DNA from: Artocarpus heterophyllus
Lineage: Eukaryota > Streptophyta > Magnoliopsida > Rosales > Moraceae
DNA length: 64,000 bases
Reading direction: 5' to 3'
Assembly (NCBI GenBank): GCA_025403435.1
Contig: CM046351.1
Span: 22,289,276-22,353,275 of the forward strand
Below are positions 11,758 through 23,075 of the stretch, one piece after another (the first letter of the stretch is position 1; each line of letters starts with the position of its first letter). The position numbers were made by a program, and so were the translations under genes. The notes under the pieces are model-generated. The model worked only from the letters and a program-made list of their open reading frames with translations. It did not search any database and had not been told where the DNA came from.

Positions 11758-11950
11758 AGTTTCTAAGTTTAATCAATAACAAATTTTACAAAGAATAAAC
11801 AGACATATAAATGTATAATAGCAGCTGAGGAGGCGCCGGCGAGGGCAGACGCGGTGGGGGCGAGGAGGATCGCACGGAGGCGGGGAGTGGAGGCTAAAGT
11901 GTTGGGGAATTAGGGCGTAGAAGGGATTTGACGGTGAGGATCAAATCTGA
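11758..11950 (-). promoter_or_regulatory. Probable 5' UTR/promoter of the L22 gene
   Basis: A GC-rich patch at 11825-11900 (CGCCGGCG and repeated GGCG/GGAGG on the plus strand) lies just upstream of the L22 start codon in otherwise AT-rich DNA. A TTGATTAAACTTAG acceptor-like sequence just before the ATG could mark a leader intron. No TATA box was assigned. Confidence 0.35.
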
Positions 11951-12363
11951 TAGAGATTGGTTTTAAAATTGGTTTTTGAGTTAAATCTCACAAATACTGA
12001 CTGAATTTTGCCCTTCCCTTGGTCTCACTCACGGGGATTTTGAGAAAGGGCTTTCGGCCAATTTTTTTTTTTAATAAATAAATTATTTTTTTAGATAATT
12101 TTTAACATAAAAAAAAAGTTTTTTAGATATCAAAATGGTTCTAATTTTTTTTTTAATCATGTTGAAGTTCTTTATTCTGCTACTGTTGAAAAAAACTAAA
12201 ACAGTTTACCTGCACAAAAAAATGTGTTTTTTTTGTTCTAAAAAAAAAGGGCCTTTTACCCAATTCAAATTTTTTTTTATCCCTTTCTTCAAAATCTTCC
12301 CTCACTTTACGTCTTGATTTTAAAAACGTCTTCAATCGAATGCTGATCTAGCGGTTTGTTTTA

Positions 12364-12784
12364 GGTTCGTTTAGTAAATAAATTTAAATTAATAATTTAA
12401 TTTAATTTAGTATAATTTTAATTAAAATTTACATTAGTGATTTAAATTGTTATTTAAATTAATATTTAGATATGCATTTAAGTTTTAATATGAGTATGGA
12501 ATAAAATTAAAATTTACGTTTAGAGAAATAGTGAAAATAGTTTTTGATTTATTAACAAATCTAATAAAATCTTAATGTTAATGTTCCTAAAAAAATGCAA
12601 TATGAATCTTAATTTATTCATCTCTTCACCAGGAACACAATGAAAAAAGAATCACCCAATTTGGATTAAAATGAAGGAGTTATTATTTTTTCCCTCAAAT
12701 ATAGGAGAGAGAATTTTTAGTTTTTACTGTAGGAGAGATATCCGAGTATCAAAAGTTTAAGAGAGATGAGAACTTTAAAAACTT
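12364..12784 (+). repeat. AT-rich TIR repeat family, copy A, left part
   Basis: This segment matches 42893-43428 (same strand) and the reverse of 48868-49375. Shared landmarks are TTAAGTTTTAATATGAGTATG, a GATTTATTAACAAATCTAATAAAATC block, GGAGTTATTATTTTTTCCCTC and ATCCGAGTATCAAAAGTTTA. Its right end resumes at 21744-21862, where TTCTTGATACTC continues the match, so the unit is split by later insertions. It is non-coding, with ends resembling CGTTTGTTTT. It is probably a non-autonomous DNA transposon. Confidence 0.65.
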
Positions 12785-12838
12785 GGGCCCGTTTGTTTCG
12801 TGGTTCAAATCACGGTTCGAATCATTTTGCTACAGTAT
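12785..12838. repeat. Small MITE, left half
   Basis: The end GGGCCCGTTTGTTTCG pairs with the end at 21728-21743, whose reverse complement begins AGCCCGCTTGGTTCG. CTT flanks the unit on both sides (12782-12784 and 21744-21746), which would fit a 3-bp target duplication. The unit is ~119 bp once the retrotransposon between its halves is ignored. The last five bases, AGTAT, are the target duplicated by that retrotransposon. Confidence 0.55.
12834..12838. repeat. Target site duplication AGTAT (left)
   Basis: AGTAT precedes the 5' LTR and is repeated exactly at 21674-21678 after the 3' LTR. A 5-bp duplication is the expected size for Ty3/gypsy integration and fixes the element boundaries. Confidence 0.95.
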
Positions 12839-14804
12839 TGTAACACCCGTATTTTTAACGGGCATAATTTTGTAAAATTTAATGAATAAAATGTGACTAT
12901 TTAAAATTACTAAGTTGTTTATGATCATTTAAAAAAAATACCATTTTAGTATTTTCTTACCAAGTCTTCCTAAGAAACATTCAAAACTTACCAACACTTA
13001 CTTCTACCAATCTTGTCTCCCTAAATTATTGCTCAATTATATAGACTTCTTCTCATTTTGCTAAAGGTATCCGAAGGGGACATTGAATTATTTTCCGTCA
13101 ATTCATAGAAGACATGGAGATATTTCTCAACCACCTAATTAATTATTTCCTTATCTTCTTCTATAATTCACTCCAATTATCCCCTCAATTATGTTGGCAT
13201 TATTTGCTAAAAGTCTTCATGGGAGACAAGATGATATTTTCCTTTAAGACTCTTTTGTTTCTTCTTACAACTTTTTCCCGTAAACATCTCATTCCTCTTA
13301 AGCATTTTGATATCTTTTTATTTAACTATCACCACCTTCTTCTCTAGTTCTCATTCTCTCCCTTCTCACTTCAAATTTCTAACTAAAGACATAGAGCACA
13401 AAGCTCTCTTTGTGGCCAAGACAATTATAATTCCCAACGATGATCGAGGCGGTTTTAAAGTTAATTCAAGCTTGATTGATAACCCAAACTTTGGTGTTTT
13501 TCAAAGAAGTTTTGAGGTAGGTTTTCTTTAATCTAAACTTAGTTTTTAGTATGCATTTTCTCCATGTTTAATGCATAAAAATACTTTAATGGCACTAGTA
13601 GACGGGTTTACACATAACTCACTTATGAATGTGATTATACGTTGTGCTTTAGTTTTAATTGTCCTTATGCATGCCTTAGGGTCAAGGATGTGTGGAGCTA
13701 ACGTTAATTGATTCTAGGATTAAAAGATTGTTGATAAGCTTGAAAGGTAGGGATTCTATTACTCATTTTTGTGAGGTTTTTATAGAATTAAAATTGATTG
13801 TTTTGCCGCAATATATATATATCTATGTTGAACTGATATTATATGAGTATCACATATGAAACTATGACATGGACTCGTCTTGTATTGTACGGCGAGGAAC
13901 ATAATGAATTGACACATGTTATAAATTGAGAAGCATGGTTAGGAAAACTGACTCTATTAATAATGATTTAATATAGAGAAATGGTGAGACATGAAGAGGG
14001 CGGCGGTTACGTCCTTGGGCATGAATACCCAAAAAGGTAAAATAGGGGGAAGGTGATGACGCTTCCTTGGGTTGAAAGTCCCAGAACACACTGTACAGGA
14101 ATTGATTTGGTGAGGACTCGGGGCTTGATGTCCCCTCACCGGAACACCCTTGGAATGTTTATAGGGTGATCAAGTGCGCCCATTTGGGTTTCGATGAGTT
14201 GAGTGATACTCAATTTAACATGGATACCTAGGAACAATGATGATTGGTAATATTTGTATAAATGTGTAATTATGACACTTGGTAATGATTAACTACGGTA
14301 TCCATAAGATGTGATCATAATAAACCTTATAATCTGGAATATGATGTAACCTACTAACCATGCAGTTTTTAATGTGGTAATGGATAAACCATAAGGTGAG
14401 TCATGATTTCCCTACTGGGCATGTCGATGCTCATCCCTATCATATCTTCATATCTCAGGTGGAACTCAGTGCAACATATTTGAAGAGGAATAAGCGAAAA
14501 CAATCCTGCTGTTTTCGTGTTAGAAGACCCTGTTTAATTACAACTTATCTACAACATGTAAGAGTTGTATTATTTTTTTTTATGGCTGTGTTAAGTTATT
14601 TGGGAATTGTACTATGGTGATGATGACTGTAATTATATATATTTGGTGCTACACTAAAAACTGTGGTTTGTATTTAAAACGTTTATTTTTATTTTTCTTG
14701 TTGTTTAAAGACCCATGGGCATTGTTTAATTGATTTAAATAATATAAAATTTAAAATTATTTTTATTTATTTAAAACTGTTAACCCCCACATAGGGGTGT
14801 TACA
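12839..14804 (+). repeat. 5' LTR of the Tekay element (1,966 bp)
   Basis: It begins TGTAACACCC and ends GGGGTGTTACA. Short hairpins sit at both ends: CCCGT/ACGGG at 12846-12862 and CCCC/GGGG at 14785-14797. A run of ATATATATAT at 13811-13820 and a GC-rich core at 13985-14200 lie inside. The minus-strand 60-codon frame at 13957-14139 lies in that core and is not regarded as a gene. Confidence 0.96.
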
Positions 14805-14811
14805 GAATTTT

Positions 14812-14824
14812 TGGTATCAGAGCC
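14812..14824 (+). other. Primer binding site (initiator tRNA-Met)
   Basis: TGGTATCAGAGCC starts seven bases after the 5' LTR. It is complementary to the 3' end of plant initiator methionine tRNA, the usual primer of Tekay elements. Confidence 0.93.
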
Positions 14825-14955
14825 TAGGTTCGATTAACCTAGGGGGTATAGCACCACCTTAAAAATTAATCTTTGGGAATGGTTTTAAAGTTAGGTGTTA
14901 ATGTCATCATCATTTGGTACTGATCCTAGTTAAATTTTCGCAGCCAGTAGAAACT

Positions 14956-17900
14956 ATGCCACCAAGACGTCAAATGCAATCGTCTGAGCTGTCACAACCG
15001 GTTGAACATGCTCAAGAAGTTGAGCAACCGGAACCGATGGAACAAGCTCAAGAAGATGAGCAACTACGACATGCAACACAATCCCCGCCAGCTGCACTAG
15101 AAGTAAATAATTTAGGACAAATTCTTCAAGCATTACAAAATGTGCAAAGACCTGTGGAGGTTCGTGATCCCGAACAACGACATCTAACTCTGTTGAAGGA
15201 GTTTATGAAGCAGAAACCACCCACATTTAGTGGAGAACCTAACCCGGTCATAGCAGAACAATGGCTAAAGGCAGTCAAAAAGAAGTTGGACACCTTGAGG
15301 ATTCCACGGGAGTATTGGGTTAGCTTTTCAACATATATATTTGAGGGTAAAGCCGAAGAATGGTGGGATCTTCAGAAAGACGACTATGACGTGCCGAATC
15401 TTACATGGGAGCAGTTCGAAACCATTTTTCGCAACACCTATATTCCTCAGAGCCATAGGCAAGCAATGATGCGAGAATTTGAAAACCTGGTGCAGGGAGA
15501 TACAACAGTTGCTGAATACCATGCTCGATTTATAGAATTGTCTCGCTACAATCCCGGGGCTGTATCGGATCCAATGGCGAGATGCGAAAAATTTAGAAAT
15601 AACCTGAGGCCGAAAATCAGACAAATGATAGCTGCTGTTCCATCAACAGATTTTCTTGATCTTGTAGCTGCGGCACAGCGGGCAGAGACAGAACTAAATA
15701 ACTCCTATGGAGAGTATAAGGGTTCTGGTGGGCGTCAAAGGAAAATAAGTAAGAAAGAGAAGTCACAAGGGCAAGTCATTCAGCATAGTGGAGTGACTAT
15801 TGGTGGTGGATCTTCTGGCAGTGGTCGTTTCCAACCGTATGCTTGTCATAACTGTGGACAAGTGGGACATCTGAGGAGAAATTGCCCTAACCGCCCTACA
15901 CAATCATCCTTTGCACCAAGGCCACAAGGAAGTCATTTTGGCTCCACTGTTTGGGGAGGGAGTCAAAATCGTGGAGCGCCTCAGCAAAACACTCCAGCTT
16001 CCCAAGTCTCAGTAACTCAACCTCGAGGGTTCCAGCCTCAGTACAACTATCAACAGCGGCCACAGGGTTCCAATTTTTATGCTAATCAGAACTTCCAACC
16101 GACTCCACAAGGCTCAGTGAATCAAAGGCCATATTTTTCTGGGAGAAATAATAATAAGGCTAGTAGTAGCCAAGGAAACCGAGGAAAAAGTGATAAAGGA
16201 AAAGCACCAGCACAAGCTTATGCAATTACGGCTACAACTGGACAAGGAAAACAGGCTGATCACTCAGTTGTAGACGGTATGATTCACGTGTCTCATTCTT
16301 GGGCTCATGTATTATTTGACACTGGTGCCACTCATTCATTTATATCTATGTTATTTGCTTCCGTACTACAATTAGAAACTGAGACATGTAGTTCATCATT
16401 AACCCTTAGTACACCAATGGGCGGGATAGCTGAAGTATCCATAATTTGTAAATCAGTGTGTATTGTTATAGGAGAACATAAACTATCGGCTGACCTATAT
16501 GTAATAACTATGACAGAGTTTGATGTAATCTTAGGAATGGATTGGCTAACTAAATACCAGGCAATAGTAGATTGTCATAGGAAACGTGTCTCTTTATTCA
16601 CCAAGAATGGACAAGTCATCGAATTTCAAGCAAAAACAGGAACAGTGACGCCAGCCCCGGTGCTAAAGGCTTGTATTGGAGGACGAAGGAATTTCACCAA
16701 TCTTGGGACGATCTTTGCTTCAGATGGAGAACTAAAGAAGAGTGACCTATCCTCTCACACTCCTGTGGTGGACGAATTTTCAGATGTTTTTCCAGATGAA
16801 TTGCCCGGACTTCCGCCTGATAGAGAAATTGAGTTTGTCATCGACTTAACTCAAGGAGCAGCGCCTGTTTCTATTGCCCCGTATCGAATGGCACCTGCTG
16901 AGAAAGTGGAATTGAGGAAGCAGTTGGACGAATTACTGGAAAAAGGATTTATTCGACCAAGTACATCACCTTGGGGAGCTCCAGTACTTTTTGTGAAGAA
17001 ACATGACGGATCGTTGAGGCTCTGTGTCGATTATCGCCAGCTTAATCGATTGACTATCAAGAACAAGTACCCTCTACCCCGAATTGATGAGTTGTTCGAT
17101 CAGTTAGGAGGATCTTGCTATTTCTCAAAGATTGACTTACGATCCGGATATCACCAACTGAAGATAAGAGCAGAGGACATTCCAAAGACAGCTTTTCGGA
17201 CTCGCTACGGTCATTTTGAGTTTCTTGTCATGCCTTTCGGGTTGACTAATGCACCAGCGGCTTTCATGGACTTGATGAACCGTGTCTTTCGACCGTACTT
17301 AGATCAATTTATCATTGTTTTCATAGATGATATCTTGATCTATTCTAAAAACGAAGAAGAACATGCTGAGCATTTGAGGATCGCTCTACAAACGTTGAGA
17401 GAACATGGTCTTTATGCAAAAAGAGAAAAATGTGATTTCTGGATGACGAAGGTCAAGTTCCTTGGACACGTTGTCTCTGAAGAAGGCATCTCAGTGGACC
17501 CCTCCAAAATTGAAGCAGTGCTAAATTGGGAACGACCAAAGAACGTGTCAGAGATTCGAAGTTTCCTCGGACTAGCTGGATACTATCGACGCTTCGTAGA
17601 GAATTTTTCAAAGATTGCTTCTCCATTAACAAAACTCACAAGGAAGAATGTCAAGTTCGTGTGGGATGATAAATGTGAAGAAGCATTTGAGGAACTGAAA
17701 CGAAGACTCACTAGTGCACCTGTGCTGATCATACCTAACAACGAGGAGCCTTACACAGTATACACTGATGCCTCAGGAAACGGTTTGGGTTGTGTGTTAA
17801 TGCAGCATGGACGAGTAGTTGCCTACGCCTCACGCCAGTTGAAACCCCATGAGAGGAACTACCCCACACATGATCTTGAGTTAGCTGCTGTGGTTTTCGC

Positions 17901-19653
17901 ACTCAAAATTTGGAGATGTTATCTATATGGCGCAAAGTTCGAGCTATATTCAGATCATCAAAGTCTGAAATATTTGTTTACTCAAAAGGATCTCAATCTA
18001 AGGCAACGAAGATGGACTGAGTACATGGTGGACTATGACTTTAGTATCCAATATCATCCTGGAAAAGCGAATGCCGTGGCAGATGCTCTAAGTCGTAAGA
18101 ACAACGGACGTATAGCCAGTTTAGCATTGGAAGATTGGAGACGAGTCACCATCGCCGACTTCAACTTGCAATATTATGAAGATAACGAGAGAGCTTTCTT
18201 ATTCAATGTGATAGCAACTCCTACGTTAATTCAGAAAGTAAAACAAGGACAATGGCACGATGAAGGATTACGTAGGGTTTGGAAACAAATACAAAATGGA
18301 GAACAACTGGATGGATGGCAGATTGAGCCAGAAGGATTTTTACTTTACAAAGGAAGATTAGTTGTTCCAGAGGATCCATATCTCAGGCATGCGGTGCTAG
18401 ATGAGGCTCACCGTTCAAAGTTTGCTATTCATCCTGGAAGCACAAAAATGTATATGGATCTAAAACGACAATACTGGTGGCGAGGAATGAAACGAGATGT
18501 AGCAACCTTTGTCTCTAAGTGCATGACGTGCCAACAGGTTAAAGCGGAACATCAAAAGCCTGGAGGCGAGTTGAGGAGCTTACCTATTCCAGAATGGAAG
18601 TGGGATCATGTGACAATGGACTTTGTTACTGGATTTCCTAAGACTCAAATAGGGCATGACGCCGTTTGGGTAATTGTAGATCGTTTAACTAAGACAGCCC
18701 ACTTCATCCCAATCAGAACTAATTATAGTGTCTCAAAATTATGTCAATTGTACGTGGAAAAGGTAGTGACATTGCATGGAGTGCCAATGTCAATAGTTTC
18801 CGATAGAGATACACGTTTCACGTCGAAATTTTGGAGAGGATTGCAGAGGGCCTTGGGAACTCAATTGAATTTTAGTACAGCTTTTCATCCTCAAACAGAT
18901 GGACAATCTGAACGTGTCATTCAGATTCTCGAGGATATGCTTCGGGCTTGTGTGCTGGACTTTGGAACAAATTGGGCTGCACAGCTGCCATATGTTGAAT
19001 TCGCATATAACAACAGTTACCAAGCAAGTATTAGAATGGCTCCATATGAGGCCTTATATGGTAGACCTTGTAGATCTCCATTGTGTTGGGCTGAAAAAGA
19101 AGAGCGTCTTGAACTTGGGCCTCAGTTTATCAGAGAAACAACGGACAAGATCCAGATTATTCGCGAACGTCTTCAGACAGCTCAAAGTCGACAAAAGAGT
19201 TATGCAGATAAGAGGAGGCGACCTTTAGAGTTCATGATCGGAGACTTTGTGTTCTTAAAAGTGAAACCAAAACGAGGTGTATCTCGATTTGGTGTTAAAG
19301 GAAAGTTAGCACCAAGGTATACAGGACCGTTTGAGATTGTGGAACGCATTGGAACGTTGGCATACCGTTTAGACCTACCACCACAATTGTCTCATGTACA
19401 TAATGTGTTTCATGTATCGATGTTGAGAAAGTATGAACCCGACCCTTCACATGTGATCATGTGGACAGATGTGCCAATTCAAGGAGATACGAATTATGAA
19501 GAAATTCCAGTTCAAATACTGGATCATGAAATAAAATTATTACGTCGTCGTGGAATTCCTCTGGTGAAAGTGATGTGGCAACACCATGATGTGGAGGAAG
19601 CCACATGGGAACTTGAATCTGAAATGAGAGAAAAGTACCCACATTTGTTTTAA
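14956..19653 (+). CDS. Gag-Pol polyprotein of the Tekay chromovirus
   Basis: One uninterrupted frame of 1,565 residues runs from the ATG at 14956. The frame is open upstream to a TTG at 14914 but has no earlier ATG. Residues below count from that TTG; subtract 14 for the ATG start. Gag spans ~90-260, followed by the zinc knuckle [14 protein letters not shown] (311-324). Aspartic protease has DTGA at 469-472. Reverse transcriptase runs ~655-835 with FIDD at 803-806. RNase H has Asp952, Glu989, Asp1014 and Asp1057. Integrase has the H1166/H1173/C1203/C1206 zinc site and the DD35E triad D1236, D1297, E1333. The chromodomain at ~1530-1579 includes [11 protein letters not shown] and EEATWE. All catalytic residues are present, with no stop or frameshift. 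Encoding gag and pol as one frame is normal for Tekay. The chromodomain is thought to guide insertion to heterochromatin. Confidence 0.97.
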   Translation: MPPRRQMQSSELSQPVEHAQEVEQPEPMEQAQEDEQLRHATQSPPAALEVNNLGQILQALQNVQRPVEVRDPEQRHLTLLKEFMKQKPPTFSGEPNPVIAEQWLKAVKKKLDTLRIPREYWVSFSTYIFEGKAEEWWDLQKDDYDVPNLTWEQFETIFRNTYIPQSHRQAMMREFENLVQGDTTVAEYHARFIELSRYNPGAVSDPMARCEKFRNNLRPKIRQMIAAVPSTDFLDLVAAAQRAETELNNSYGEYKGSGGRQRKISKKEKSQGQVIQHSGVTIGGGSSGSGRFQPYACHNCGQVGHLRRNCPNRPTQSSFAPRPQGSHFGSTVWGGSQNRGAPQQNTPASQVSVTQPRGFQPQYNYQQRPQGSNFYANQNFQPTPQGSVNQRPYFSGRNNNKASSSQGNRGKSDKGKAPAQAYAITATTGQGKQADHSVVDGMIHVSHSWAHVLFDTGATHSFISMLFASVLQLETETCSSSLTLSTPMGGIAEVSIICKSVCIVIGEHKLSADLYVITMTEFDVILGMDWLTKYQAIVDCHRKRVSLFTKNGQVIEFQAKTGTVTPAPVLKACIGGRRNFTNLGTIFASDGELKKSDLSSHTPVVDEFSDVFPDELPGLPPDREIEFVIDLTQGAAPVSIAPYRMAPAEKVELRKQLDELLEKGFIRPSTSPWGAPVLFVKKHDGSLRLCVDYRQLNRLTIKNKYPLPRIDELFDQLGGSCYFSKIDLRSGYHQLKIRAEDIPKTAFRTRYGHFEFLVMPFGLTNAPAAFMDLMNRVFRPYLDQFIIVFIDDILIYSKNEEEHAEHLRIALQTLREHGLYAKREKCDFWMTKVKFLGHVVSEEGISVDPSKIEAVLNWERPKNVSEIRSFLGLAGYYRRFVENFSKIASPLTKLTRKNVKFVWDDKCEEAFEELKRRLTSAPVLIIPNNEEPYTVYTDASGNGLGCVLMQHGRVVAYASRQLKPHERNYPTHDLELAAVVFALKIWRCYLYGAKFELYSDHQSLKYLFTQKDLNLRQRRWTEYMVDYDFSIQYHPGKANAVADALSRKNNGRIASLALEDWRRVTIADFNLQYYEDNERAFLFNVIATPTLIQKVKQGQWHDEGLRRVWKQIQNGEQLDGWQIEPEGFLLYKGRLVVPEDPYLRHAVLDEAHRSKFAIHPGSTKMYMDLKRQYWWRGMKRDVATFVSKCMTCQQVKAEHQKPGGELRSLPIPEWKWDHVTMDFVTGFPKTQIGHDAVWVIVDRLTKTAHFIPIRTNYSVSKLCQLYVEKVVTLHGVPMSIVSDRDTRFTSKFWRGLQRALGTQLNFSTAFHPQTDGQSERVIQILEDMLRACVLDFGTNWAAQLPYVEFAYNNSYQASIRMAPYEALYGRPCRSPLCWAEKEERLELGPQFIRETTDKIQIIRERLQTAQSRQKSYADKRRRPLEFMIGDFVFLKVKPKRGVSRFGVKGKLAPRYTGPFEIVERIGTLAYRLDLPPQLSHVHNVFHVSMLRKYEPDPSHVIMWTDVPIQGDTNYEEIPVQILDHEIKLLRRRGIPLVKVMWQHHDVEEATWELESEMREKYPHLF

Positions 19654-19695
19654 CATTGTAATCAGTGTACGAAATTGCGAGGACGAAATTTTTAT

Positions 19696-19707
19696 AGGAG
19701 GGGAGAG
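19696..19707 (+). other. Polypurine tract
   Basis: AGGAGGGGAGAG lies one base before the TG of the 3' LTR and primes plus-strand DNA synthesis. The preceding GAGGACGAAATTTTTAT text is typical of Tekay/Del elements. Confidence 0.93.
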
Positions 19708-19708
19708 C

Positions 19709-21673
19709 TGTAACACCCGTATTTTTAACGGGCATAATTTTGTAAAATTTAATGAATAAAATGTGACTATTTAAAATTACTAAGTTGTTTATGATCATTT
19801 AAAAAAAATACCATTTTAGTATTTTCTTACCAAGTCTTCCTAAGAAACATTCAAAACTTACCAACACTTACTTCTACCAATCTTGTCTCCCTAAATTATT
19901 GCTCAATTATATAGACTTCTTCTCATTTTGCTAAAGGTATCCGAAGGGGACATTGAATTATTTTCCGTCAATTCATAGAAGACATGGAGATATTTCTCAA
20001 CCACCTAATTAATTATTTCCTTATCTTCTTCTATAATTCACTCCAATTATCCCCTCAATTATGTTGGCATTATTTGCTAAAAGTCTTCATGGGAGACAAG
20101 ATGATATTTTCCTTTAAGACTCTTTTGTTTCTTCTTACAACTTTTTCCCGTAAACATCTCATTCCTCTTAAGCATTTTGATATCTTTTTATTTAACTATC
20201 ACCACCTTCTTCTCTAGTTCTCATTCTCTCCCTTCTCACTTCAAATTTCTAACTAAAGACATAGAGCACAAAGCTCTCTTTGTGGCCAAGACAATTATAA
20301 TTCCCAACGATGATCGAGGCGGTTTTAAAGTTAATTCAAGCTTGATTGATAACCCAAACTTTGGTGTTTTTCAAAGAAGTTTTGAGGTAGGTTTTCTTTA
20401 ATCTAAACTTAGTTTTTAGTATGCATTTTCTCCATGTTTAATGCATAAAAATACTTTAATGGCACTAGTAGACGGGTTTACACATAACTCACTTATGAAT
20501 GTGATTATACGTTGTGCTTTAGTTTTAATTGTCCTTATGCATGCCTTAGGGTCAAGGATGTGTGGAGCTAACGTTAATTGATTCTAGGATTAAAAGATTG
20601 TTGATAAGCTTGAAAGGTAGGGATTCTATTACTCATTTTTGTGAGGTTTTTATAGAATTAAAATTGATTGTTTTGCCGCAATATATATATATCTATGTTG
20701 AACTGATATTATATGAGTATCACATATGAAACTATGACATGGACTCGTCTTGTATTGTACGGCGAGGAACATAATGAATTGACACATGTTATAAATTGAG
20801 AAGCATGGTTAGGAAAACTGACTCTATTAATAATGATTTAATATAGAGAAATGGTGAGACATGAAGAGGGCGGCGGTTACGTCCTTGGGCATGAATACCC
20901 AAAAAGGTAAAATAGGGGGAAGGTGATGACGCTTCCTTGGGTTGAAAGTCCCAGAACACACTGTACAGGAATTGATTTGGTGAGGACTCGGGGCTTGATG
21001 TCCCCTCACCGGAACACCCTTGGAATGTTTATAGGGTGATCAAGTGCGCCCATTTGGGTTTCGATGAGTTGAGTGATACTCAATTTAACATGGATACCTA
21101 GGAACAATGATGATTGGTAATATTTGTATAAATGTGTAATTATGACACTTGGTAATGATTAACTACGGTATCCATAAGATGTGATCATAATAAACCTTAT
21201 AATCTGGAATATGATGTAACCTACTAACCATGCAGTTTTTAATGTGGTAATGGATAAACCATAAGGTGAGTCATGATTTCCCTACTGGGCATGTCGATGC
21301 TCATCCCTATCATATCTTCATATCTCAGGTGGAACTCAGTGCAACATATTTGAAGAGGAATAAGCGAAAACAATCCTGCTGTTTTCGTGTTAGAAGACCC
21401 TGTTTAATTACAACTTATCTACAACATGTAAGAGTTGTATTATTTTTTTTATGGCTGTGTTAAGTTATTTGGGAATTGTACTATGGTGATGATGACTGTA
21501 ATTATATATATTTGGTGCTACACTAAAAACTGTGGTTTGTATTTAAAACATTTATTTTTATTTTTCTTGTTGTTTAAAGACCCATGGGCATTGTTTAATT
21601 GATTTAAATAATATAAAATTTAAAATTATTTTTATTTATTTAAAACTGTTAACCCCCACATAGGGGTGTTACA
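19709..21673 (+). repeat. 3' LTR of the Tekay element (1,965 bp)
   Basis: Almost identical to the 5' LTR: one T shorter in the T run near 21440, and A instead of G near 21550. It ends GGGGTGTTACA and is followed by the AGTAT target duplication. Confidence 0.96.
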
Positions 21674-21862
21674 AGTATTTTCTCTCACAAAAATTTAAAT
21701 ATTCATTCAAATACTCTATTCAAATATTCGAACCAAGCGGGCTCTTAGATTCTTGATACTCAAAGAATTCAAATTTTGGGGAAACAAACACGTATCTAAA
21801 TGATTATTGATACTTGAATCTAAATTTGAGTCCAAATAATACTCGAAACAAACGGCCCTCAG
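21674..21862. repeat. Right flank: TSD, right half of small MITE, right part of AT-rich repeat copy A
   Basis: AGTAT (21674-21678) closes the retrotransposon. Bases 21679-21743 finish the small MITE that starts at 12785, ending AAGCGGGCT. From 21744 to about 21862 the AT-rich TIR repeat resumes (TTCTTGATACTCAAAG, matching TTCTTGATACTCAAAT at 43316) and ends GAAACAAACGGCCC. Confidence 0.6.
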
Positions 21863-22915
21863 TTTACACTTCGTTTGGAAATTCTATTTAAAAAATAAGT
21901 TCAGTTTGTTACAGCTCTCATATTCTACAATTTTTAAGTCCCAATTTCAAGTTTTAATTGGTTTTTCAAATGAAACTAGTCTTTTTTATTAGTTTAGTAT
22001 AAATAAGATAATAACATGTGCATATAATGTTGATTGAAAATAGTATTTAACATATAAAACAAAATACGCACGTAATTGTAATGCAAACAGGCCAAATGAT
22101 AAAAAGGACTAAAACTAAAACAAATTAACAATTAAGAATTAAATTTGGGACATTTTAAAACTTAGACTAAAATGAGGCTGATAGTATAATTTAAGGGCCA
22201 TTTATATGATTTTTTAAAACTAAAATTTGTTCAAAAATTGGGATTTTTTAGCGTGATTGTTCCTAAACTTTCGCGCTTTAACAAGTTGCCCTCAAAGTAT
22301 TTATCATTATTTTTAATGTAAAACTTTTAATTTATGAATTGACTAATGTGGTGTTTGAAAATGTGAGTTAGAACCAAAAATTTTAATTATTATGGTGTAA
22401 AGTTTTCATATGTTACAGTGTTTTTAACCAAAATTGGTTCTAATCAATGCTCCCAAACACTCTAAAAGTGTCAAAATTTAGGAGGATATGTAAAAACAAA
22501 TCTCTATAATGGGATTGGATGGAAGTGAGTTACTTGTTAACAAAATAAAGTTAGAAGAAAAAAAGTTACAATCTTTGAAAGTCCAAGGACAAAAAAGGAA
22601 GTAGGTCAAACATAAAAAACAAGGATTGTAGTATTGTTGCCCTTTGAATTTATTGTAAATTTGCAATTTCTCTTCTGATTTTTTAATTTTTGTAAATTAC
22701 ACATCGAGCTTATAAATTTGTAACAATCACTTTATTGATAGCAATATTATTTGTTTCACGTAAGTCGAGTACAAAACTTCTTTTTTTATGCATATGGCCC
22801 TTTTTTTTTAAGTCGAGCTCATATTTATATTTAAAACTAAGATAATTTAAAATTTTTATTTTGACAAAAACTTAATCAAATATATTAATCATAAAAAAAT
22901 ATAAGTTAATCACTT

Positions 22916-22964
<49 letters not shown>

Positions 22965-22985
22965 GCTAATATGCATATATGGCCA
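21863..22985. other. AT-rich intergenic DNA with one MITE and an AT microsatellite
   Basis: A ~118 bp MITE at 22349-22466 has ends GGTGTTTGAAAATG and CTCCCAAACACTC, and the internal signature GTGTAAAGTTTTCATATGTTACAG. An uninterrupted (AT)n run of about 43 bases lies at 22919-22961. No genes were seen. Confidence 0.5.
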
Positions 22986-23075
22986 TTTATGTCTAGGGAT
23001 GTCAATGGGGCAGGGCAAATGATGCACCACCCTACACCTAATAGGGCAGGTTTGACCCACAGCTAATGAATTATG

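Larger units (their letters stand above)
12839..21673 (+). mobile_element. Complete Ty3/gypsy Tekay (Del) chromovirus
   Basis: The 8,835-bp element is LTR (12839-14804), primer site, single gag-pol frame, polypurine tract and LTR (19709-21673), flanked by AGTAT. Reading the two LTRs against each other I see one extra T in the 5' copy (T run near 14571-14581) and one G/A difference (near 14680 versus 21550). With the often-used plant LTR rate of 1.3e-8 per site per year, that single substitution corresponds to roughly 20,000 years. Chromovirus assignment rests on the C-terminal chromodomain, and the Tekay/Del lineage on the long LTRs, the TGGTATCAGAGCC primer site and the GAGGACGAAATT motif before the polypurine tract. 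All enzymatic motifs are present, so the element may be autonomous. Confidence 0.97.

Noticed and set aside
13114..13531. Two overlapping plus-strand frames in the 5' LTR (repeated at 19984-20401)
   Set aside because: They are U3 sequence of the Tekay LTR with no homologue and a TTC/CTT-driven composition. They appear twice only because the LTR does.
18899..19228. 109-codon frame inside the retrotransposon
   Set aside because: Alternate-frame shadow of the integrase domain.
22872..23060. Minus-strand frame with an Ile/Tyr run
   Set aside because: Translation of the AT microsatellite.
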